Shown piece by piece: positions 43,598-55,599 of a stretch of 64,000 nucleotides of DNA (position 1 is its first letter; each line of letters starts with the position of its first letter). Location: NCBI RefSeq assembly GCF_008830365.1, contig NZ_WBKI01000002.1:1-64000 (forward strand), read 5' to 3'. Made by a program: the position numbers and the translations under genes. The notes beneath the pieces are model-generated. The model saw nothing but the letters and a program-made list of their open reading frames with translations, searched no databases and was not told the DNA's origin. The DNA is from Serratia proteamaculans. Its GTDB lineage: Bacteria; Pseudomonadota; Gammaproteobacteria; Enterobacterales; Enterobacteriaceae.

Positions 43598-45231
<1,634 letters not shown>

Positions 45232-45251
45232 CCCCACACTGTCATTTTGAA

Positions 45252-45278
45252 AAGCGGCTATCAAAGCCGCTTTTTTTT
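45252..45278 (+). terminator. trxB terminator
   Basis: AGCGGCT, a short loop and AGCCGCT are followed by eight T, about 20 bp after the trxB stop. Confidence 0.88.
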
Positions 45279-45451
45279 GCCGCCATCTTTCTGTTATACC
45301 GCTATTTGACCGCTTTATTATTTTCAGTCTGTCGGGTGAAGAGGTAACATTGGCCTTCACTTGTTCGCTTCAGGTTGGGGCAAACACTTTTTTTAACAGT
45401 ACGTTAACCTTGTCTGTACCCACAGGCGCCGGCGACGCAGACCCATATCTG

Positions 45452-47218
45452 ATGAAAAAAACCAGACAGCAACAGTTAACCCATTGGCTCAAAACTCAGA
45501 GCACCCTGGCGCAGCGTTGGTTGCGCCTTTCCATGTTGTTGGGGCTGATAAGCGGCATTCTGATTGTCGCCCAGGCATGGCTATTGGCTGCCCTGCTCCA
45601 CGCGCTGATTATCGAGCACGCTCCGCGCGAACAGCTTATCCCCTCGTTTATCTGGCTGGCCGCCACCTTCGCATTGCGGGCGGTGTTGAGTTGGCTGCGT
45701 GAACGTGTCGGTTTTATCTGCGGACAGGTGATCCGCCAGCGTATGCGTCAGCAGGTGCTGGATAAACTGCAGCAACTCGGCCCGGCCTGGATCCAGGGCA
45801 AACCGGCCGGCAGTTGGGCCAGCATCATCGTCGAACAGATAGAAGACATGCAGGATTACTACTCTCGCTATCTGCCGCAGATGTACCTGGCGGTGTTTAT
45901 TCCCGTGCTGATCCTGATCACCGTATTCCCGATAAACTGGGCCGCCGGCCTGATCCTGTTGACCACCGCTCCGCTGATCCCCATGTTTATGGCGCTGGTC
46001 GGTATGGGTGCCGCAGACGCCAACCGCCGCAACTTTGTGGCGCTGGCACGACTGAGCGGTAACTTCCTCGATCGTCTGCGCGGGCTGGATACGCTGCGCC
46101 TGTTTAACCGGGCTGAAGCCGAAACCGCGCAGATTGCCAAATCATCCGAGGATTTCCGTACTCGCACCATGGAAGTCTTGCGACTGGCATTTCTGTCGTC
46201 GGCGGTGCTGGAGTTCTTTGCTTCCATCTCCATCGCCGTGGTGGCGGTCTATTTTGGTTTCTCGTTCCTTGGCGAACTTAATTTTGGCAGCTACGGCACC
46301 GGCGTTACGCTGTTCGCCGGTTTCCTGGTGCTGATCCTGGCACCGGAATTCTTCCAGCCGCTGCGTGACCTTGGGGCCTTCTACCATGCCAAAGCGCAGG
46401 CGGTGGGCGCTGCAGAAGCGCTGGAAACCTTCCTCAGTGCCGAAGGCGAGCAAATGGGTAGCGGCACGCAAACGCTGGATAGCGATGCGCCGCTGGAGTT
46501 GCAGGCGCAGGATCTGGAGATCCTGTCACCGGATGGCGTGCTGCTGGCCGGCCCGCTGAGTTTCACTCTGCCCGCGAACCAGCGCATTGCTTTAGTCGGG
46601 TTGAGCGGTGCCGGTAAAAGCTCGCTGCTGAACCTGCTGCTGGGTTTTCTGCCCTATCGCGGTTCTCTGACGGTCAACGGCATCGAGTTGCGCGAATTGG
46701 CCGCCAAAGGCTGGCGCCAGCAGCTTGGCTGGGTAGGACAAAACCCGCACCTGCCGGCTCAAACGCTGCGGGCCAATATCCTGCTGGGCAACCCGCAGGC
46801 CAGTGACGCCCAGTTACAGCTGGCGGTAGAGCAAGCCTACGTCGGTGAGATCCTGCCACATTTGCCACAGGGATTAGAGACTGAAGTCGGCGATAACGCC
46901 GCCCGTCTCTCCGTCGGCCAGGCCCAGCGCGTAGCGGTTGCCCGGGCGCTTATCAGCCCACGTCGTTTACTGCTGCTGGATGAACCGGCCGCCAGCCTTG
47001 ACGCCCACAGTGAACGGCGGGTGATGCAGGCGCTGAATGCCGCCTCGCATCAGCAAACTACCCTGCTGGTAACCCACCAGTTGGAAGATACCGAAGACTA
47101 CGACCAGATTTGGGTCATGGACGGCGGACACATCGTCCAGCAAGGCGATTACGCCACGCTGAGTGCCCAACCGGGCCTGTTCGCCAATCTGATTGCACAC
47201 CGCAGCGGGGATCTATAA
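45452..47218 (+). CDS. cydD: Heme ABC transporter/cytochrome bd assembly subunit CydD
   Basis: ABC half-transporter, 588 aa as in E. coli, forming CydDC, needed for cytochrome bd assembly; it affects periplasmic thiols and heme. Six membrane helices, then Walker A GLSGAGKSSL, signature LSVGQAQRVAVARAL and Walker B LLLLDEPAASLD. The ATG at 45452 (MKKTRQQQLTHWLK) matches E. coli; the open frame upstream is ignored. Confidence 0.96.
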   Translation: MKKTRQQQLTHWLKTQSTLAQRWLRLSMLLGLISGILIVAQAWLLAALLHALIIEHAPREQLIPSFIWLAATFALRAVLSWLRERVGFICGQVIRQRMRQQVLDKLQQLGPAWIQGKPAGSWASIIVEQIEDMQDYYSRYLPQMYLAVFIPVLILITVFPINWAAGLILLTTAPLIPMFMALVGMGAADANRRNFVALARLSGNFLDRLRGLDTLRLFNRAEAETAQIAKSSEDFRTRTMEVLRLAFLSSAVLEFFASISIAVVAVYFGFSFLGELNFGSYGTGVTLFAGFLVLILAPEFFQPLRDLGAFYHAKAQAVGAAEALETFLSAEGEQMGSGTQTLDSDAPLELQAQDLEILSPDGVLLAGPLSFTLPANQRIALVGLSGAGKSSLLNLLLGFLPYRGSLTVNGIELRELAAKGWRQQLGWVGQNPHLPAQTLRANILLGNPQASDAQLQLAVEQAYVGEILPHLPQGLETEVGDNAARLSVGQAQRVAVARALISPRRLLLLDEPAASLDAHSERRVMQALNAASHQQTTLLVTHQLEDTEDYDQIWVMDGGHIVQQGDYATLSAQPGLFANLIAHRSGDL

Positions 47219-47220
47219 TC

Positions 47221-48957
47221 ATGCGCGTTTTGCTGCCGTTTCTGGCGCTATACCGTCGTCACAGCCTGCTGATCTGTCTGGGCATTGTACTGGCCATCGT
47301 TACGCTGCTGGCCAGCATCGGCCTGCTGGCGCTGTCTGGCTGGTTCCTCGCCGCCTCGGCCCTCGCCGGGTTGGCGGGCCTGTTTACTTTCAACTACATG
47401 CTGCCGGCCGCCGGTGTACGCGGCGCCGCCATTTTCCGCACCGCCGGGCGCTACGCCGAACGCGTGGTCAGTCACGATGCCACCTTCCGCGTGCTGTCCC
47501 ATCTGCGGGTGTTTACCTTTAAAAAGATCCTGCCACTGTCGCCGGGCGGCATTGCCCGTTTCCGTCAGGCCGATCTGCTTAACCGTCTGGTGGCGGATGT
47601 CGATACGCTGGATCATTTGTACCTGCGGGTGATCTCACCGCTGGTCAGCGCTGCCGCCGTGATTATGGTCGTCACTTACGGCCTGAGCTGGCTGGACACT
47701 TCCCTGGCGCTGACGCTGGGGGGCATTCTGCTGATGCTGCTGTTGCTGGTACCCCCGGTATTTTATCGTGCGGGCAAGCCGATTGGCGGCCAGTTGACCG
47801 CGCTGCGCGGCCAGTACCGTACCGACCTTACCGCCTGGCTGCAGGGCCAGGCCGAACTGGTGGTGTTTGGCGCCGTTGAAAGCTTCCGCGCCGATCTGGA
47901 TACCACCGAGCAGCACTGGCAGCGCCGCCAATGGCAGCAGGCCTCGCTGGGCGGCATCGCGCAGGCACTGATGATCCTGGCTAGCGGCCTGACAGTCACC
48001 TTGTTGCTGTGGCTCACTGCGGCCGGTATCGGTGGTGACAGCCAGCCCGGTGCGCTGATCGCGCTGTTCGTGTTTGCCGCGCTGGCCTCATTTGAAGCGC
48101 TGATGCCGGTGGCTGGTGCTTTCCAGCATCTTGGGCAGGTGATCACTTCCGCCACCCGGGTGAAGCAGGTCATCGACCGGCAACCGGAGGTCAGCTTCCC
48201 TACCAGCGGCCCAGCGGCTGAGAAAGGCGCTGCCCTGAGTCTGCAACGGCTGACCTTCACCTACCCCGACCAACCGCTGCCGGTAGTGCAGGACGTCACG
48301 CTGGAGATTGCCGCCGGTGAACACATTGCTCTGCTCGGGCGTACCGGCTGCGGCAAATCAACCCTGTTGCAATTGCTAACCCGCGCCTGGAACGCTGATA
48401 GCGGTCAGGTGCTGCTCAACGGCCAGCCACTGAGCGCTTACAATGAAACCACGCTGCGCCAGATGACCACCGTCGTCAGCCAGCGGGTGCATATTTTCAG
48501 CGATACGCTGCGTGAAAACCTGCGCATCGCCGCCCCGGCGGCAACCGATGAACAACTGCGCGAGGTCTTGCAGCAGGTCGGACTGGACAAGCTGCTGGAG
48601 AACGAGGGGCTGAATGCCTGGCTGGGAGATGGTGGTCGCCAGCTTTCCGGCGGTGAGCAGCGTCGTCTGGGTATTGCCCGTGCGCTGTTGCATCAGGCCC
48701 CTCTGTTGCTGCTCGATGAACCGACCGAAGGCCTGGATGCCGAGACCGAACAGCAGATCCTGGCACTACTGCGCAAGCACTGTCAGGGGAAAACGCTGAT
48801 CCTGGTCACTCACCGTCTGTATGGGCTGGAGCACCTGGACCGCATCTGCGTGATGGACGGCGGCCAGATTGTCGAGCAAGGTGATCATCTCACCCTGATG
48901 CGTCAACAGGGGCGTTATGCCCACTTCCGCCAACGTATCAGTGGTATACCGCTGTAA
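47221..48957 (+). CDS. cydC: Heme ABC transporter/cytochrome bd assembly subunit CydC
   Basis: Partner of CydD, 578 aa (E. coli: 573). Six membrane helices, Walker A GRTGCGKSTLLQLL, signature LSGGEQRRLGIARAL and Walker B LLLLDEPTEGLD. The ATG at 47221 (MRVLLPFLALYRRHSLL) lies two bases after the cydD stop, so the pair is coupled. Confidence 0.96.
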   Translation: MRVLLPFLALYRRHSLLICLGIVLAIVTLLASIGLLALSGWFLAASALAGLAGLFTFNYMLPAAGVRGAAIFRTAGRYAERVVSHDATFRVLSHLRVFTFKKILPLSPGGIARFRQADLLNRLVADVDTLDHLYLRVISPLVSAAAVIMVVTYGLSWLDTSLALTLGGILLMLLLLVPPVFYRAGKPIGGQLTALRGQYRTDLTAWLQGQAELVVFGAVESFRADLDTTEQHWQRRQWQQASLGGIAQALMILASGLTVTLLLWLTAAGIGGDSQPGALIALFVFAALASFEALMPVAGAFQHLGQVITSATRVKQVIDRQPEVSFPTSGPAAEKGAALSLQRLTFTYPDQPLPVVQDVTLEIAAGEHIALLGRTGCGKSTLLQLLTRAWNADSGQVLLNGQPLSAYNETTLRQMTTVVSQRVHIFSDTLRENLRIAAPAATDEQLREVLQQVGLDKLLENEGLNAWLGDGGRQLSGGEQRRLGIARALLHQAPLLLLDEPTEGLDAETEQQILALLRKHCQGKTLILVTHRLYGLEHLDRICVMDGGQIVEQGDHLTLMRQQGRYAHFRQRISGIPL

Positions 48958-48987
48958 AATGGCCTGTAGAGGACGCTGAGACCTTAT

Positions 48988-49713
48988 ATGCGCATTGTTA
49001 AGCTGTCACCGCAGTCATTGGCGTTCCCCTCTCCTGAGGGCGCTCTGCGCGATCCTAACGGGCTGCTGGCAATTGGCGGCGATCTGACCGCGCCGCGTTT
49101 GCTGGCCGCTTATGAGCGAGGCATCTTCCCCTGGTTCTCGCCGGGGGAAGCCATTCTGTGGTGGTCGCCGGACCCCCGGGCGGTGCTGTTCCCGGCCGAA
49201 CGTCATATCAGCCGCAGTCTGAAACGTTTTCTGCGCAGTACCGCTTTGCGCGTTACGCTGAATCATGACTTTGCCGCGGTGATCGCCGCCTGCGCCGATC
49301 GACCGGAAGAAGGCACCTGGATTGGCCCGGAAGTACAACGTGCTTATTTGCATCTTCACCGCCTTGGCTTCGCCCACTCGATCGAGGTTTGGCAGGATGA
49401 AGAGTTGGTCGGTGGCATGTACGGTATCGCTCAGGGGGCGCTATTTTGCGGCGAGTCGATGTTTAGCCGCACCACTAATGCCTCCAAGTGCGCCCTGATG
49501 ACTTTTTGCCGCCATTTTGCCGCTTATGGCGGAGAATTGATTGACTGTCAGGTGCTTAACGCTCACACTGCCACGCTGGGTGCGAGAGAGATCCCCCGAA
49601 GACAATTTTTGCAGCAGCTCAGCCAACTTCAGCGCAAGCCATTAGCGCCAGAGTGTTGGGCACCGCAAGTTTTACCCCCACAGCAGGTTGAACCACCCTC
49701 CCCAACAAACTAA
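48988..49713 (+). CDS. aat: Leucyl/phenylalanyl-tRNA-protein transferase
   Basis: Adds Leu or Phe to proteins with N-terminal Lys or Arg, making N-degrons for ClpAPS, 241 aa. Diagnostic: [40 protein letters not shown] and [18 protein letters not shown]. It follows cydC by about 30 bp, and ClpA and ClpS, the next steps of the same pathway, are encoded close by. Confidence 0.96.
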   Translation: MRIVKLSPQSLAFPSPEGALRDPNGLLAIGGDLTAPRLLAAYERGIFPWFSPGEAILWWSPDPRAVLFPAERHISRSLKRFLRSTALRVTLNHDFAAVIAACADRPEEGTWIGPEVQRAYLHLHRLGFAHSIEVWQDEELVGGMYGIAQGALFCGESMFSRTTNASKCALMTFCRHFAAYGGELIDCQVLNAHTATLGAREIPRRQFLQQLSQLQRKPLAPECWAPQVLPPQQVEPPSPTN

Positions 49714-49801
49714 TTTTGCGGAAACGGTGCAATGTTCACCGACACTTCTTTACATAATGTGGGTTTTTCGGCATTATCTTGCCGGTTAAAAACTAAGGTA
49801 G

Positions 49802-50038
<237 letters not shown>

Positions 50039-50200
50039 TCGGCTCACTCGTCGCCAGCCGATGGCGGCACCGAGGATGTAATGCCTCCGGAGCCCTTTCC
50101 GTTTACCCCCGTAGCAACGTTCAACATCGAGTTGCAGGTGCGCAGGTAAACTGAGAGGGCTCAATCATTTCTGTTGTGGTGATGATTTTCACCCATAAAA

Positions 50201-50230
50201 AAAGCGATGCCGAAGCATCGCTTTTTCTTT
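50201..50230. terminator. Terminator between infA and clpA
   Basis: AAAGCGATGC, CGAA and GCATCGCTTT with T-rich flanks on both strands, 15 bp after the clpA stop. It can act for clpA (-) and for infA (+). Confidence 0.88.
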
Positions 50231-50244
50231 ATCTGACCTCGGAC

Positions 50245-52524
50245 TTAGTGCACCGCACCTTCATCCGCTTTGCGCATTGACGCGCTGATAAATTGGTAAG
50301 TCAGTTTCTGATTCTCTTTGTCCAGCTCAACTTTCACCGAGCCGCCATCCACCAGTGAACCAAACAGCAATTCGTTGGCCAGTGGTTTCTTCAGGTTTTC
50401 CTGCATCACACGCGCCATTGGACGAGCCCCCATCGCACGGTCATAGCCTTTCACTGACAGCCAGTCACGCGCTTCGTCACTCACTTCCAGCGACACGCCC
50501 TTCGCATCCAGCTGTGCCTGCAGTTCGACGATAAACTTGTCGACAACCTGCTGAATGACTTCGGCCGACAGATGGTTGAACCAAATAATGTTGTCCAGGC
50601 GGTTACGGAATTCCGGCGTGAACACTTTTTTGATCTCTTCCATCGCGTCGGTGCTGTTGTCCTGCTGGACCAGACCGATCGATTTACGTTCTGTCTCGCG
50701 TACCCCGGCGTTGGTGGTCATCACCAGGATCACGTTGCGGAAGTCCGCCTTGCGGCCGTTGTTATCGGTCAGGGTACCATTGTCCATCACCTGCAGCAGC
50801 AGGTTGAACACGTCCGGGTGCGCCTTCTCGATTTCATCCAGCAGCACTACCGAGTGCGGATGTTTGAGCACCGCATCGGTCAGCAGACCGCCCTGATCGT
50901 AACCGACATAACCCGGAGGTGCGCCAATCAGACGGCTGACGGTATGACGTTCCATATACTCGGACATGTCAAAACGCAGCAGTTTGATATCCATCGCCTT
51001 CGCCAGCTGAACCGTGACCTCGGTTTTCCCGACGCCGGTTGGCCCGGCAAACAGGAAGGAACCGACAGGCTTGCGATCGTGTCCCAGACCCGCCCGGCTC
51101 ATCTTGATCGCTTCGGTCAATGCTTCAATCGCCTGATCCTGACCAAACACCAGCATTTTCAAACGGTCGCCCAGACTTCTCAACACATCACGATCGCTCG
51201 CTGACACGGTTTTTTCCGGAATGCGCGCGATACGCGCCACCACCGACTCAATGTCGGCAACGTTGACGGTTTTCTTGCGCTTGCTGATCGGCATTAAGCG
51301 ACTGCGAGCACCCGCCTCGTCGATCACGTCGATAGCCTTGTCCGGCAAATGACGGTCATTGATGTATTTCACTGACAGCTCAACCGCCGCACGCACCGCT
51401 TTCGCGGTATAACGCACATCGTGGTGTGCTTCGTACTTGGTTTTCAGGCCGTTGATGATCTGAATGGTCTCTTCCGGCGTTGGCTCGGTAATGTCGATTT
51501 TCTGGAAACGACGGGCCAGTGCGCGGTCTTTTTCAAAAATGTTGCTGAATTCCTGATAGGTGGTCGAGCCGATGACCCGGATCTTGCCGCTGGAAAGCAG
51601 CGGTTTGATCAGGTTAGCGGCATCTACCTGCCCACCGGACGCCGCACCGGCACCGATAATGGTGTGGATCTCATCGATAAACAGAATGCTGTTCTTATCC
51701 TGCTCCAGCTGTTTCAGCAGGGCTTTGAAGCGTTTTTCGAAGTCGCCGCGGTATTTGGTGCCCGCCAGCAGCGAACCGATGTCCAGGGAATACAGGGTGC
51801 AGTCCGCCATCACTTCCGGAACGTCGCCCTGCACAATGCGCCAGGCCAGCCCTTCGGCAATCGCGGTTTTACCCACGCCGGACTCACCCACCAATAACGG
51901 GTTGTTCTTGCGGCGACGGCACAGTACCTGGATAGCGCGTTCCAGCTCAGGGTCACGGCCAATCAACGGATCGATGCCGCCCACCCGGGCCAGTTGATTG
52001 AGGTTGGTGGTGAAGTTCTCCATACGGTCTTCCCCTCCGGACTGCTCTTCATTCACCGGGTTTTCCGCATTTGGCGCTTGGCCCGGCTCGTCTTTACGTG
52101 TGCCATGTGAAATGAAGTTCACTACGTCAAGACGACTGACGTCGTGTTTGCGCAGCAGGTAAGCCGCCTGCGACTCCTGCTCGCTGAAAATTGCCACCAG
52201 CACGTTGGCGCCGCTGACTTCGCTGCGGCCGGAAGATTGCACATGGAATACCGCACGCTGCAGTACGCGCTGGAAGCTAAGCGTCGGCTGAGTATCGCGC
52301 TCTTCTTCGCTGGCGGGCAGCGTCGGCGTGGTTTGTTCGATAAAGGCTTCGAGTTCCTGGCGCAGTGCAGCCAGGTCCACCGTACATGCCTCAAGCGCTT
52401 CCCGCGCGGCAGGGTTGCTGAGTAACGCCAGCAACAGGTGCTCCACGGTCATAAACTCGTGTCTGTGCTCACGCGCCCTGGCGAAAGCCATGTTGAGACT
52501 GAGTTCCAGTTCTTGATTGAGCAT
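50245..52524 (-). CDS. clpA: ATP-dependent Clp protease ATPase subunit ClpA
   Basis: Hsp100 unfoldase, 759 aa (E. coli: 758), feeding ClpP. The start at 52524 (MLNQELELSLNMAFARARE) matches E. coli. An N-domain is followed by AAA+ domains with Walker A GESGVGKTAIAEGLA and GPTGVGKTEVTVQL; the ClpP-binding loop is expected after the second. clpS lies directly upstream. Confidence 0.97.
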   Translation of the reverse strand: MLNQELELSLNMAFARAREHRHEFMTVEHLLLALLSNPAAREALEACTVDLAALRQELEAFIEQTTPTLPASEEERDTQPTLSFQRVLQRAVFHVQSSGRSEVSGANVLVAIFSEQESQAAYLLRKHDVSRLDVVNFISHGTRKDEPGQAPNAENPVNEEQSGGEDRMENFTTNLNQLARVGGIDPLIGRDPELERAIQVLCRRRKNNPLLVGESGVGKTAIAEGLAWRIVQGDVPEVMADCTLYSLDIGSLLAGTKYRGDFEKRFKALLKQLEQDKNSILFIDEIHTIIGAGAASGGQVDAANLIKPLLSSGKIRVIGSTTYQEFSNIFEKDRALARRFQKIDITEPTPEETIQIINGLKTKYEAHHDVRYTAKAVRAAVELSVKYINDRHLPDKAIDVIDEAGARSRLMPISKRKKTVNVADIESVVARIARIPEKTVSASDRDVLRSLGDRLKMLVFGQDQAIEALTEAIKMSRAGLGHDRKPVGSFLFAGPTGVGKTEVTVQLAKAMDIKLLRFDMSEYMERHTVSRLIGAPPGYVGYDQGGLLTDAVLKHPHSVVLLDEIEKAHPDVFNLLLQVMDNGTLTDNNGRKADFRNVILVMTTNAGVRETERKSIGLVQQDNSTDAMEEIKKVFTPEFRNRLDNIIWFNHLSAEVIQQVVDKFIVELQAQLDAKGVSLEVSDEARDWLSVKGYDRAMGARPMARVMQENLKKPLANELLFGSLVDGGSVKVELDKENQKLTYQFISASMRKADEGAVH

Positions 52525-52551
52525 AAGCACCTCCCCAATAGATTGCCTTAA

Positions 52552-52872
52552 TCAGGCTTTTTCCAGCGTACAAAGCAACGGATGCTCGTTCTCCCTGGCA
52601 TAACGGTTCACATGTACGACTTTGGTTTCCGCCACCTCGGCGGTAAAAACACCACAGATCGCCTTGCCTTGATAGTGGACCGTGAGCATCAGTTGCGTTG
52701 CGCGTTCAATATCATAAGAAAAGAACTTTTGCAGAACGTCAATCACAAATTCCATCGGTGTGTAATCGTCGTTGTTAAGTATAACTTTATACATAGACGG
52801 CGGTTTTACCGCATCGATTTGTTTTTCTTCGGCTAAGTGTTCAAAATTTAGCCAATCGTTGTTATTGCCCAT
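52552..52872 (-). CDS. clpS: ClpAP adaptor protein ClpS
   Basis: 106 aa as in E. coli. It binds N-degron proteins and delivers them to ClpA. The ligand pocket region [19 protein letters not shown] and [20 protein letters not shown] are diagnostic. It is co-transcribed with clpA (27-bp gap) and diverges from cspD. Confidence 0.97.
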   Translation of the reverse strand: MGNNNDWLNFEHLAEEKQIDAVKPPSMYKVILNNDDYTPMEFVIDVLQKFFSYDIERATQLMLTVHYQGKAICGVFTAEVAETKVVHVNRYARENEHPLLCTLEKA

Positions 52873-53083
52873 CGCTGCTCATCTTCTCTGCTCTGTCCTT
52901 TAATATGGGGACAGGTTCCGGTTATTCAAAGTGGGGTATTCATACTATTTTATCATCTTCGCCGCCATCCCGCCGCACTGGAACGTGCGCAAAAATCACT
53001 GACGAATTGTTACCAAACAATGTCAATAGCGTTACCTGCTTCAAACTTTGATGAACTGCACCCCACCGACAAAAGCCGATCCC

Positions 53084-53111
53084 TTGACGTGATGATCATT
53101 TGCTCTAGAGT
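53084..53111 (+). promoter_or_regulatory. Candidate cspD promoter
   Basis: TTGACG, 16 bases, TAGAGT, giving a start near 53118 and a leader of about 115 bases. The leader contains hairpins such as CCTGCC/GGCAGG near 53162-53176. The whole 52873-53231 gap holds this and the clpS promoter, and no gene. Confidence 0.45.
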
Positions 53112-53231
53112 GTAAATTCGTGAGCTGGTGGTGTTTTAACCACTCTCAGGCTCATCTGCTGCCTGCCATTGGCAGGTGCGAATTCAGTTATTCATCTCAC
53201 CTAAAAATAGCGTTGCGAGGGATGTAAAAGC

Positions 53232-53453
53232 ATGGAGACGGGTACTGTTAAATGGTTCAACAACGCCAAAGGGTTTGGGTTTATCTGTCCTGAAGGCGGC
53301 GGCGAAGACATATTCGCCCATTACTCTACGATCAAGATGGACGGGTACCGGACGCTAAAAGCTGGCCAGCAGGTCAGTTTTGACGTGCACCAGGGGCCAA
53401 AAGGGAATCATGCGAGTCTTATTGTGCCAGTGGAAAGCGAGGCGTTGGCCTAA
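53232..53453 (+). CDS. cspD: Cold-shock-like protein CspD
   Basis: 73 aa, binding single-stranded DNA/RNA; in E. coli made in stationary phase and inhibits replication. RNP motifs NNAKGFGFICPEG and DIFAHYSTI are visible. E. coli CspD is 74 aa and also divergent from clpS. Confidence 0.96.
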   Translation: METGTVKWFNNAKGFGFICPEGGGEDIFAHYSTIKMDGYRTLKAGQQVSFDVHQGPKGNHASLIVPVESEALA

Positions 53454-53488
53454 ACGCTTCCACCCAGTCAGTCTGAAACACCGAAAAG

Positions 53489-53519
53489 AATGCCAGCCGC
53501 CGTATGACTGGCATTTTTT
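53489..53519 (+). terminator. cspD terminator
   Basis: AATGCCAG, an 11-base loop and CTGGCATT followed by a T-run, 35 bp after the cspD stop. Confidence 0.85.
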
Positions 53520-53521
53520 AT

Positions 53522-53645
53522 TATGCCCGTCGTATTCAAGCTGCAGCGTTGTTACCTGCACTCGCTCACCTCAGTTACTTACTCAAGTAAGCGCCTGAGG
53601 ATGAGCGAGCTGGGCGCCTAACTGCAGCTTGAAATTCATAGGGCA
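53522..53645. repeat. ERIC-type palindromic repeat
   Basis: About 124 bp with ends TATGCCCGTC and TAGGGCA. Inner complementary arms are TTCAAGCTGCAG/CTGCAGCTTGAA and CTCGCTCACCTCAG/CTGAGGATGAGCGAG around the centre TTACTTACTCAAGTAAGC. The size, arms and centre match the enterobacterial ERIC consensus from memory. It sits between the cspD terminator and the macB stop. Confidence 0.85.
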
Positions 53646-53652
53646 GGCCAGG

Positions 53653-55599
53653 CTATTCGCGCGCCAGCGCGTCAATCGGGTTAAGCCGCGCCGCACTGCG
53701 CGCCGGCAGATAGCCGAATACCACGCCGATTGCCGTTGAACAAACAAATGCGCTCAGCAACGCCGCCGGTGGGAAACTGATTTGCCATCCCGGTAGCACC
53801 AGTTGAACCAACAGGCCGATGGCAAACGACAGCATGATGCCCAACGCGCCGCCGACCAGACACACCAGCACCGCTTCAATCAGGAACTGTTGTAGTACGT
53901 CACCGGATCGAGCCCCCACCGCCATACGAATGCCGATCTCACGGGTACGTTCGGTCACCGACACCAACATAATGTTCATCACGCCGATCCCACCAACCAC
54001 CAGTGAAATTACCGCCACCAGCGTCAGGAACAACTGTAGCGTACGCGTGGTTTTTTCTGCGGTCTGCACCAGACTGTCCATGTTATAGGTGAAGATGTCT
54101 TTCTTGCCGTGGCGCAGCGTCAGCAAGCGCGTCAACTGCTGCTCCGCCTCCTGGCTGTTGTAGCCCTCGCGGATACGCACGGTGATCGAATCGAAATAGG
54201 CATTGCCCATCAGCCGATTGGCCATGGTGCTGTAGGGCACCCAGACATTCAGCGTCTTGCTGCTGCCGAACATCGACTGTTTTTCTTTCGCCACCCCGAC
54301 CACCGTCGCCGGCATATTGCCCACCAGGATCACCTGCCCCACCACATCCTTCTGGTGCGGGAACAGCCGGCGCTGCGTATTGGCGTCAATTACCACCGTT
54401 TGCGACTGCGATTGCACCTGCAGTTGATCAATACCGATGCCCTGGGTAAAGGTCATGCCGTATACGCGGAAAAACTGCTCGCTGACCCCGGTGACGTTGG
54501 CCGCCACGTCGACGTTACCCAACCGCAGCCGCATGCTGCTGGCGATGCTGGGTGACAGTGCATTGACGTAGGGTTGCTCACGGAGCGCTGCAAGGTCGTC
54601 GTACTTCAGCGCCTGGCGAAAGGTCGGGTCGTCGTCACCAAAGTCCTTGCCGGGATAAATGTCGACCGTATTGGTGCCGATAGATTTGATGTCCGCCAGC
54701 ACCATCTGTTTGGCGGCGTCGCCGATCACCAGGATCGACACCACCGAAGCGATGCCGATAATAATCCCCAGCATGGTCAACGCGGTACGCATTTTACTTG
54801 CCGCCATCGCTCGCCAGGCCATCACCAGCGCCTCACGGAAACGGCCGGTGGTTTGCTGCCAGGACGGGGCCGGGGCCACCATATCCAGGGGTTTGGCGTT
54901 CGGGTTGCGGCGCTGTTCCGGCCGTGAATCGGCAATGATCTCCCCATCGCGAATTTCAATGATCCGCTCAGCCTGTCGGGCCACCGCCGGGTCGTGGGTG
55001 ACGATAATCACCGTATGCCCCTGCTCGCGCAGTTGCTTGAGGATCGCCATCACTTCTTCGCCGGAGTGGCTATCGAGAGCACCGGTCGGTTCATCCGCCA
55101 GGATCACCTGCCCACCGTTCATCAACGCGCGAGCAATACTGACCCGTTGCTGCTGGCCACCGGAAAGCTGGCTTGGCCGGTAGCCCACACGCTCACTGAG
55201 CCCCAGGCGCTGCAACAACGCCACCGCCCGCTCGCGCCGCGCCGCCTTTCCCAACCCGGCATACACCGCCGGGACCTCAACGTTATGCGCAGCGCTCAGA
55301 TGGGGCAGTAAATGATAACGCTGGAAGATAAAGCCAAAATGCTCACGCCGCAGCCGGGCCAACGCATCGCCATCGAGCGTCGCGACGTCCTGCCCCGCCA
55401 CCCGATACACGCCGGCGCTGGGCTTATCCAGGCAACCGAGAATATTCATCAGCGTCGATTTGCCGGAGCCAGAGGCCCCCATGATCGCCACCATTTCACC
55501 GGCTTCGATGCTCAGGCTCACGTCCTTCAGGACCGCCACCGTCTGATCGCCCGATTGATAGCTGCGGCAAATACCGCTCAATTCCAGCAGCGCGGCCAT
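53653..55599 (-). CDS. macB: Macrolide/toxin efflux ABC transporter MacB
   Basis: Mechanotransmission ABC transporter, 648 aa as in E. coli, working with MacA and TolC. N-terminal ATPase: Walker A GASGSGKSTLMNILG, signature LSGGQQQRVSIARALM, Walker B VILADEPTGALD. One helix near residue 275, a large periplasmic domain and three C-terminal helices follow. It overlaps macA by one base. Confidence 0.96.
   Translation of the reverse strand: MAALLELSGICRSYQSGDQTVAVLKDVSLSIEAGEMVAIMGASGSGKSTLMNILGCLDKPSAGVYRVAGQDVATLDGDALARLRREHFGFIFQRYHLLPHLSAAHNVEVPAVYAGLGKAARRERAVALLQRLGLSERVGYRPSQLSGGQQQRVSIARALMNGGQVILADEPTGALDSHSGEEVMAILKQLREQGHTVIIVTHDPAVARQAERIIEIRDGEIIADSRPEQRRNPNAKPLDMVAPAPSWQQTTGRFREALVMAWRAMAASKMRTALTMLGIIIGIASVVSILVIGDAAKQMVLADIKSIGTNTVDIYPGKDFGDDDPTFRQALKYDDLAALREQPYVNALSPSIASSMRLRLGNVDVAANVTGVSEQFFRVYGMTFTQGIGIDQLQVQSQSQTVVIDANTQRRLFPHQKDVVGQVILVGNMPATVVGVAKEKQSMFGSSKTLNVWVPYSTMANRLMGNAYFDSITVRIREGYNSQEAEQQLTRLLTLRHGKKDIFTYNMDSLVQTAEKTTRTLQLFLTLVAVISLVVGGIGVMNIMLVSVTERTREIGIRMAVGARSGDVLQQFLIEAVLVCLVGGALGIMLSFAIGLLVQLVLPGWQISFPPAALLSAFVCSTAIGVVFGYLPARSAARLNPIDALARE

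Noticed and set aside
50039-50200. tRNA-Ser gene between infA and clpA, as in E. coli (serW)
   Set aside because: No cloverleaf, TTC loop or CCA end is seen; only a loose inverted repeat AGCCCT/AGGGCT.
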